DNA of 48,142 nucleotides, from NCBI GenBank assembly GCA_019310965.1, contig JAFDDG010000022.1, positions 1 to 48,142 of the forward strand, read 5' to 3'. A model generated the notes under the pieces. That model searched no databases. It worked only from the letters and a program-made list of their open reading frames with translations, and had not been told where the DNA came from. This document shows, one piece after another, positions 43,569 to 48,142 of this stretch. This DNA is from Deltaproteobacteria bacterium (lineage in GTDB: Bacteria > Myxococcota_A > UBA9160 > SMWR01). How positions within the stretch are numbered: position 1 is the stretch's first letter; each line of letters starts with the position of its first letter. The position numbers were made by a program, and so were the translations under genes.

Positions 43569-43713
43569 GAGAACGGACTCCTTCTTCGGGATGTGCGGAC
43601 GATAGCTCCTCTCTCCTATGCTCCGACATCAGCCGCTCTCGGCGAGTCGAGCGCGACCGAAGATCTGGTCGCTTTGCTTGGACACGCCACACGGGCGCCA
43701 TACGAGGTTGACG

Positions 43714-44115
43714 ATGTCTGCAACACAGACCCCGCTCTCCTTCACGAAGCTCGTCGTCGACGATCTCGAGCGCATGGCGAAGTTCTACATCGACGTGTTC
43801 GGATTTGCGCAGCTCGAGCGGATCCAGTCGGCGATCGGGCCGGATCCCATCGAGGAGATCCTGCTGGGCATCGACGGAAGCTACGACGGCGGGTTGATAC
43901 TGCTCCGGTACGTGGACAAGGCTCCGCCCGCCGCCGGCGAATCGATCCTCGGTTTCCGGACCGAGGACATCGCGGATCTCGTCGATCGCGTGTGCGCCGC
44001 CGGGGGTGCCGTCCACGCCGCGATCAAGCACGACGCCGGGGCGCCCTATCAGGTGGGCTTCGTGACCGATCCGGAAGGGCATCTGCTCGAGTTCGTCCAG
44101 ATGGTCGACAGCTAG
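43714..44115 (+). CDS. VOC-family (glyoxalase/bleomycin-resistance fold) protein
   Basis: A 133-residue single VOC domain built of two beta-alpha-beta-beta-beta units: SFTKLVVDDLERMAKFYIDVFGF at the start and QVGFVTDPEGHLLEFVQMVDS at the end. The terminal glutamate in HLLEFVQ fits a metal ligand, whereas the usual first-unit histidine is replaced by K in FTKLVV, so glyoxalase activity is doubtful. The family covers isomerases, dioxygenases and binding proteins. The ATG at 43714 follows GAGG. It is divergent from the arylsulfatase; the function is open. Confidence 0.82.
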   Translation: MSATQTPLSFTKLVVDDLERMAKFYIDVFGFAQLERIQSAIGPDPIEEILLGIDGSYDGGLILLRYVDKAPPAAGESILGFRTEDIADLVDRVCAAGGAVHAAIKHDAGAPYQVGFVTDPEGHLLEFVQMVDS

Positions 44116-44275
44116 CCACGGCGCGGGGTTGCCTCCATGGGTCTCACTCCGCCCGCCACCACTAGGACAGACCTCTTCACCCGGGAGGCGTTCGAGCCGA
44201 TGAGTGATGCGAGCCCGAGAACCTCCGGTTCTGGCGGCTCCAGCGGATCTCACACCCCTCAATGGGGTAGGCGGC

Positions 44276-44944
44276 ATGTTCGAAGAGCTGAAGAAGGCGG
44301 CGGGGCGCCGGCGCAGCGGTGGCGCGAGTATCGATCCCTCCGTATTCGGTGACCCGCTCGCACTCGAGACGAGCTGGCAACCCGCGGCGGCCGGCGGCGC
44401 GAGCTTCGGTACGCATCGCCTGAAGCAGACCTCTGGGCATCGCGTCGAGTTCGCGCCGACCGTGGCCTGGAATCTGTTCTGCCTGTTGTTCTTCTGCGTG
44501 GGCTCGGGCGTGCTCGTTTTTCAGATCAATCTGATCGACCTCGATGGAGCGGGCTTCTCGAACCGGGGTGCCACTGTGCCGCTGATTGTCGGCACGATCT
44601 TCTCGATCGCCGGGGTCTGCATGTGGTGGTATGGAAACGCGCCGCGAGTCTTCGACCAGGCGCGCGCGATGTTCTGGCGCGGACGCAAGGAGCCCGCAAT
44701 GGTGGGCGCGGGCGGAGAGAAGGGTTCCTCGACACCCCTGTCTGCGATACACGCGCTTCAGCTGATCTCCGAATACGTCTCGGGAAACAAGAGCGCCTAC
44801 ACCAGCTACGAGTTGAACCTCGTGCTGGTGGACGGCAGCCGCATGAACGTCGTCGATCACGGGAACCTCGAGCACCTGCGCGCCGACGCGAAGACCCTCG
44901 CACAGTTTCTCAACAAGCCGATCTGGGACGCGACGCAGTACTGA
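44276..44944 (+). CDS. Membrane protein of unknown function, two TM helices
   Basis: A 222-residue protein. A polar N-terminus (1-~65) is followed by TM1 (VAWNLFCLLFFCVGSGVLVFQI), a short loop, TM2 (VPLIVGTIFSIAGVCMWWYG), then a C-terminal domain. That domain (HALQLISEYVSGNKSAYTSYELNLVLVDGSRMNVVDHGNLEHLRADAKTLAQFLNKPIWD) is strongly reminiscent of membrane-anchored PH-like or DUF domains seen with two preceding helices, but I do not assign a family. ATG 44276 follows a G-rich stretch; an ATG at 44204 would add 24 residues in low-similarity sequence. It stands alone between the VOC gene and a remnant region. Confidence 0.68.
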   Translation: MFEELKKAAGRRRSGGASIDPSVFGDPLALETSWQPAAAGGASFGTHRLKQTSGHRVEFAPTVAWNLFCLLFFCVGSGVLVFQINLIDLDGAGFSNRGATVPLIVGTIFSIAGVCMWWYGNAPRVFDQARAMFWRGRKEPAMVGAGGEKGSSTPLSAIHALQLISEYVSGNKSAYTSYELNLVLVDGSRMNVVDHGNLEHLRADAKTLAQFLNKPIWDATQY

Positions 44945-44999
44945 GGCAGGCGGCCGATCGCGCTCCGCGCAACCCTCGGCCGTCCTTGAAGGAGCTGAA

Positions 45000-45043
45000 G
45001 CGCGAGACGGGACGAACCCGCGACCCTCAGCCTGGGACCAGAC
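45000..45043 (-). repeat. Degenerate tRNA-Gly(CCC) 3' fragment, copy 1
   Basis: This 44-base stretch matches 46586-46631 apart from a two-base deletion inside the T-loop and one substitution. On the minus strand it corresponds to the anticodon-to-acceptor part of a glycine tRNA. It abuts the 5' end of the broken sulfatase fragment. Confidence 0.6.
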
Positions 45044-45701
45044 CGCGTCTACGAGGAGTTCGCGCGGCTGATCGACCGCCACGCGGATGGAGTCCCCTTC
45101 TTCATCTACCTCTATTTCATGGATGTCCATCAATACGCTGCGCCCTACGAATTCAAGACATTCGGCTCTGGCGAGATGGGCGACTATCTCGCCGCAATTC
45201 GCTGGGTCGACGACACGCTTCAGAGAGTGCGCAAAAAGACTCGATGTCGCTGGCTATCTGGACGACACCGTCATCGTGGTGGCCAGTAATCACGGAGAGG
45301 AGTTCGGGGAGCACGGAGTGAGCGGCCACGCGCGCAACGTACTCACTCCGGTGCTCTGGGTTCCGCTGGTGTTCCGCCTCCCCTTCGCGGTCCGATCCCT
45401 ACGCGTAGAGACCCAGGTGCGCAACGTCGACATCGCCCCGACGCTGCTCGAGTTGCGGGCGCGACGATCCCCGAGAGCTTCGAGGGCCAGTCTCTTCTGC
45501 CGCTCGCGGTCGCTGCATCTCGAAATGGGCGGTCGGATCCAAACGCCACGCACGAGCTTCGCCGAGCTCGGCACTCCGCTGTACCTCGACGCGCGGATCC
45601 AGGCGTCGGTCACGGCCGGCGAGTGGATCTGCGCACGAAATGTGCCGCCGGACCCCGATGCCTCCGAGCTCCTTTTCTCGCGACGCGATCGCAGACTATA
45701 G
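45041..45701 (+). pseudogene. Broken C-terminal fragment of a sulfatase/alkaline-phosphatase-fold hydrolase
   Basis: The fragment starts in mid-protein (DRVYEEFARLIDRHADG), continues FFIYLYFMDVHQYAAPYEF and WVDDTLQRVRK, then changes frame at a five-A run (45233-45237) to RLDVAGYLDDTVIVVASNHGEEFGEHGVSGHARN. A second shift at about 45457 opens GATIPESFEGQSLLPLAV, and a third near 45556 returns to SFAELGTPLYLDARIQASVTAGEW before stopping. These stretches match the C-terminal half of type I sulfatases (ASNHGEEFGEHG is the metal/catalytic loop). The CxPxR half is missing. It is a dead fragment, lying between the two tRNA-Gly pieces together with the cytochrome gene. Confidence 0.75.
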
Positions 45702-45781
45702 TCGTGAGCCCCGTAACCACTCGACCCCTGGTCGTAGCAAGGCAACTCGCGAGCGGTTGGACGAGCCCGATAGGAGAAGCG

Positions 45782-46570
45782 ATGACATCGAAACATTTCA
45801 TTGGTGGACTCCTCGGCGTGGTGATGCTGGGTGCCGGTGTTGCGGGCGCTCAGCCCACTCCACACGATGCCAGCGCCGCGGACCTGAAGATCATCATGCA
45901 GCAGCTCGGACGGGATATGGACGCCCTGAATGCGGCCCTCTGGGCTCGCGACTTCGGCGCCCTGGGGACAGCTGCCACTGCTATCGCGGAGCACCCCCAC
46001 GTCTCGCCCCAAGAGAAGGCTCGGGTGCAGGCGACGCTGGGGGCCGATTTCGCCGCCTTCGGAGCCGCGGATCGACGCGTCCACGATGCGGCCGTGCGAA
46101 CGGCCGGGGCAGCCGCCAACGAGGACTCGGATCAAGTGCTCTCGGAGCTTGGCAGCTTGCAAGCTGGCTGCGTGGCCTGCCACGATGCCTTCCGGGATCG
46201 GCTGCGTGAATCGACGGGCATCGACGATTCAGCGCCAAGAGATGCGCCGGGAACAGACCGCGGTGCCCAGGTTTTTGCCGCCTACTGCGCCGTGTGCCAT
46301 GGGCCCGCGGGCAAGGGAGACGGTCCCGCGGCGGCGGCGCTGGTCCCGCCTCCACCCGACCTGACCGGTCCGAGGCCTGCTCACCTGCGCGGAATTCCCA
46401 GGCGCGGAATCATCGAGAACGGAAGCCCCAGGTCCGCGATGGCCGCCTGGAAGGGTGTGCTCCCGGCCGAGGATCTCGAGGCCGTCTACGGCTTCGTGCA
46501 TGAGATGCACGGGCAGATGCGGCCAGACGCAGGACCGGGGCGAGGACCCCGGCGTCGTTCGTCGAACTGA
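45782..46570 (+). CDS. Diheme cytochrome c: class II-like domain fused to class I domain
   Basis: A 262-residue periplasmic protein with a signal peptide (MTSKHFIGGLLGVVMLGAGVAGA). Residues ~30-145 look like a four-helix cytochrome c'-type (class II) domain, with CVACH at C130-H134 near its end and no other heme site. Residues ~160-245 form a class I cytochrome c with CAVCH (C169-H173) and a methionine in SPRSAMAAWKG as likely sixth ligand. AGGAGAAG precedes ATG 45782, and TATAGT (45697-45702) is a possible -10 box. The partner electron donor or acceptor is not in the window. Confidence 0.85.
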   Translation: MTSKHFIGGLLGVVMLGAGVAGAQPTPHDASAADLKIIMQQLGRDMDALNAALWARDFGALGTAATAIAEHPHVSPQEKARVQATLGADFAAFGAADRRVHDAAVRTAGAAANEDSDQVLSELGSLQAGCVACHDAFRDRLRESTGIDDSAPRDAPGTDRGAQVFAAYCAVCHGPAGKGDGPAAAALVPPPPDLTGPRPAHLRGIPRRGIIENGSPRSAMAAWKGVLPAEDLEAVYGFVHEMHGQMRPDAGPGRGPRRRSSN

Positions 46571-46581
46571 AAGGGATTCCG

Positions 46582-46631
46582 TGGAGCGCGAGACGGGAAT
46601 CGAACCCGCGACCCTCAGCCTGGGAACAGAC
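46582..46631 (-). repeat. tRNA-Gly(CCC) 3' fragment, copy 2 (att-like remnant)
   Basis: On the minus strand this reads anticodon CCC, the variable region, a perfect T-arm (GCGGGTTCGATTCCCGT) and the acceptor 3' strand ending CTCCA. No D-arm or 5' acceptor strand lies within reach, and the anticodon stem has no 5' partner, so the tRNA is truncated. It is a frequent type of integration-site remnant. A near-copy lies 1.6 kb away at 45000-45043 in the same orientation. Confidence 0.7.
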
Positions 46632-46775
46632 TCCGAAGACGAGGAAGAACGCTAGGTTGCGCTCTCGCAATCGGAGAGGGGCCGCGAGGAGCGGTATCCT
46701 GCGGCACCCGGCACGGCAGACGGCGCCCAGGCAGCACCAACGGAGAAGTTCCCCCTCTGGCGCGCACTTGACGTT

Positions 46776-47342
46776 CTACCCTTGTCCAGCGCCCCGCTCT
46801 TCCTCGGTGTCACGGTCGATGGGGAGCAGCAGATCTTCGAGAAAGAAGGCCGCCAGCTCGGCACGTCCAGCGAGTCCAGATTTGCGGTAGACCGAAACGG
46901 CGTGCTGGCGCACGGTCCGTTCGCTGCGATCCAGAACGCTTGCAGCCTCTTTGTGGCCGAGGCCCTTCAAGAGGAGCAGCGCCACCTGTCTCTCCATCGG
47001 CGTCAGGGACCACCTTTCGAACTGGGAGTCGATCTCCGAGCCCAATCCGTGAAGCAGCCTTGTCGCCCGAGCTCTCCAGTGATTGCGCTCGACCTCGTTC
47101 GCGGCCAGCCGACCCTCTGCCCATCCCAGACTGCGCCGGGCCTGCATCCAGCCCGACCACAGGTAGAGCACGGACCCAAGCGAGAGCAGGACGAATCCGA
47201 TCTCGACCAGTACGTGAGCCGATAGCCAGTCTTGCGGACGATCGAGCGCAAGATCCACGACACCCCAGGTCGCGATGGCGATCAACAGTGCCGTGAGTCC
47301 GATCCGAAAGCGGGGACCCACGTCATCTGTCGGAGGTGTCAC
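46776..47342 (-). CDS. Membrane-bound LuxR-type HTH regulator
   Basis: A 188-residue protein with two N-terminal transmembrane helices (GLTALLIAIATWGVVDLAL; LVEIGFVLLSLGSVLYLWSGW), a short coiled linker, and a C-terminal LuxR/GerE DNA-binding domain (SLTPMERQVALLLLKGLGHKEAASVLDRSERTVRQHAVSVYRKSGL, read in parts). There is no receiver or ligand domain, so it probably senses a signal through the membrane or a partner. GTG 47342 follows a GGGGA site. A longer reading to 47546 would overlap the divergent DUF2231 gene and encodes Pro/Gly-rich sequence. It may regulate that neighbour. Confidence 0.75.
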   Translation of the reverse strand: MTPPTDDVGPRFRIGLTALLIAIATWGVVDLALDRPQDWLSAHVLVEIGFVLLSLGSVLYLWSGWMQARRSLGWAEGRLAANEVERNHWRARATRLLHGLGSEIDSQFERWSLTPMERQVALLLLKGLGHKEAASVLDRSERTVRQHAVSVYRKSGLAGRAELAAFFLEDLLLPIDRDTEEERGAGQG

Positions 47343-47461
47343 TTGCGAATCCCCAGGGGGTTGGCCGGGACAATTGCCGGATGGTCCACCGACAATCGGT
47401 GTCGAACCATAGCGCTCGAGGCACGGCACTCCTGCCACCCCTTCAGACTGAGGACAACACC

Positions 47462-48124
47462 ATGATTCCCGATCCGCTCCATCCGGCCATCGTCCACTTT
47501 CCGATCGTGCTGGCCGTACTGACTCCACTCCTCGCCGCAGGGGCATTCTGGGCCATCCACTCCGGGCGCCTGCCTGACCGAAGCTGGCTTGGAATCGTCA
47601 TCCTCCAGGTCGTACTGGTTGGCACAGCCTGGATCGCCACCGAGACCGGCGAGCGCGAAGAGGATCGGGTCGAACGCGTCATCGCAGAGCGCCCCATTGA
47701 AGAACACGAGGAAGAGGCCGAACGATTCCTCACGCTGGCCGCGCTGGTATTGCCTTTGGCCGCTGCCGGAATGCTCGTTGGGAGGGTTGGCGCGATCAAT
47801 CGCGCACTGACCATCGCTCTCTCTGTGGCCGCATTGGGAGCCGCCGGGTTCGCTGGGCACAGCGGCGGCGAACTCGTCTACCGCCACGGGGCCGCGATGG
47901 CCTACCCGGCCTACCGCTGGCGTACTCGGAACACGACGATCACGACGACGACGATTGAGGGCGGCTGCTTGGGTCAAATGAAGACCCCGAGGATCTTGGG
48001 TGCGTCGCTGAGTACTGCTCGTGCCCGGGTTGCCGGCCGCTGGCCATCGACCATCGGGGACTTGAGTCCCCCGCCCCCACCTGAGCCCCGCGCCCACGCG
48101 ATAGATCGGAGAGAGGATCGCTGA
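47462..48124 (+). CDS. DUF2231-family four-helix membrane protein, probably frameshifted at its 3' end
   Basis: The N-terminal part (MIPDPLHPAIVHFPIVLAVLTPLLAAGAFW, then helices up to about residue 145) is a clear DUF2231 domain, whose LHPxxVHFP motif with two histidines is thought to bind heme or metal. After YRHGAAMAYPAYRWR this frame runs into a low-quality tail ending at TGA 48122-48124. One frame over, the DNA reads SEHDDHDDDD and stops at TGA 47956-47958, the His/Asp-rich tail expected for this type of protein. A single-base indel near 47925-47935 would restore it. The true end is thus likely 47958. Confidence 0.7.
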   Translation: MIPDPLHPAIVHFPIVLAVLTPLLAAGAFWAIHSGRLPDRSWLGIVILQVVLVGTAWIATETGEREEDRVERVIAERPIEEHEEEAERFLTLAALVLPLAAAGMLVGRVGAINRALTIALSVAALGAAGFAGHSGGELVYRHGAAMAYPAYRWRTRNTTITTTTIEGGCLGQMKTPRILGASLSTARARVAGRWPSTIGDLSPPPPPEPRAHAIDRREDR

Positions 48125-48142
48125 CGAAACCGCAGCAGCAGC

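Noticed and set aside
46455..46655. Short ORF reading RETGIEPATLSLG
   Set aside because: This peptide is a familiar artefact of translating the 3' half of a tRNA-Gly gene antisense; the DNA is a tRNA fragment.
46582..46665. Complete tRNA-Gly gene
   Set aside because: The T-arm and acceptor 3' strand are present, but no D-arm or 5' acceptor strand lies within reach and the anticodon stem lacks its 5' partner.
47343..47546. Longer N-terminus for the LuxR-type regulator
   Set aside because: It would run through the start of the divergent DUF2231 gene and consists of Pro/Gly/Ser-rich non-family sequence.

Overview
The window is about 48 kb of uniformly GC-rich DNA (most genes strongly GC3-biased). 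It holds about 39 coding regions, several gene remnants, no rRNA and no intact tRNA. Several traits point to a free-living, probably environmental or marine bacterium of the former Deltaproteobacteria (Myxococcota or Binatota-like). These are a secreted protease with a CADxIDNDGD-type acidic repeat and a hydrophobic/Arg-rich C-terminal anchor, a deazaflavin (F420)-type nitroreductase, FGly-type sulfatases, GPH and spinster-like MFS carriers, and a UGSC selenoprotein. This placement is inference from gene content only.

Layout. (1) 1-7.5 kb is catabolic: the 3' end of a PTS EIIA domain gene, an acyl-CoA ligase, a divergent secreted serine protease, then a tight operon of an HsaA-like flavin monooxygenase, a type I extradiol (meta-cleavage) dioxygenase and a DUF385/F420-type reductase. 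Together the three look like an aromatic or steroid A-ring opening module. A convergent PLP Cys/Met-metabolism enzyme follows. (2) 7.5-9.7 kb holds a small membrane protein, a decayed DUF3604 gene of which only the two ends survive, and a secreted alginate-lyase-like protein. (3) 9.8-25.7 kb is a large surface polysaccharide locus in two divergent arms around 15.3-15.7 kb. The leftward arm encodes a chain-length (Wzz-type) protein, polysaccharide deacetylase, thymidylate-kinase-like protein, ATP-grasp protein and nucleotidyltransferase. The rightward arm encodes the initiating sugar transferase, a membrane protein with a degenerate GGDEF-like domain, a GT4, a fused GT2-polymerase and an APH-like kinase. 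A GT2, a second kinase and a Wzx-type flippase follow. (4) 25.9-30.9 kb has an MFS carrier, a frameshifted small membrane gene, a two-gene UGSC operon, a rhomboid protease and a membrane protein. (5) 31-36.9 kb has an RND efflux pump with its adaptor and a GPH-type symporter. (6) 37-44.1 kb is a hydrolase cluster: MBL-fold hydrolase, two arylsulfatases, an acetoacetate-decarboxylase-like protein and a VOC protein. (7) 44.2-48.1 kb has a membrane protein, a broken sulfatase fragment lying between two copies of a tRNA-Gly 3' fragment, a diheme cytochrome, a LuxR-type membrane regulator and a DUF2231 protein with a probable frameshift.

The most notable item is the selenoprotein gene at 28734-29285. 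Its in-frame TGA (29025-29027, Sec98) sits in a U-G-S-C motif. The ORF continues through the TGA with conserved-looking sequence, and a perfect 9-bp stem hairpin with an AGTCT apex begins 11 nt after the TGA. This fits a bacterial SECIS element. Ordinary gene calling would split or truncate this gene at 29027.
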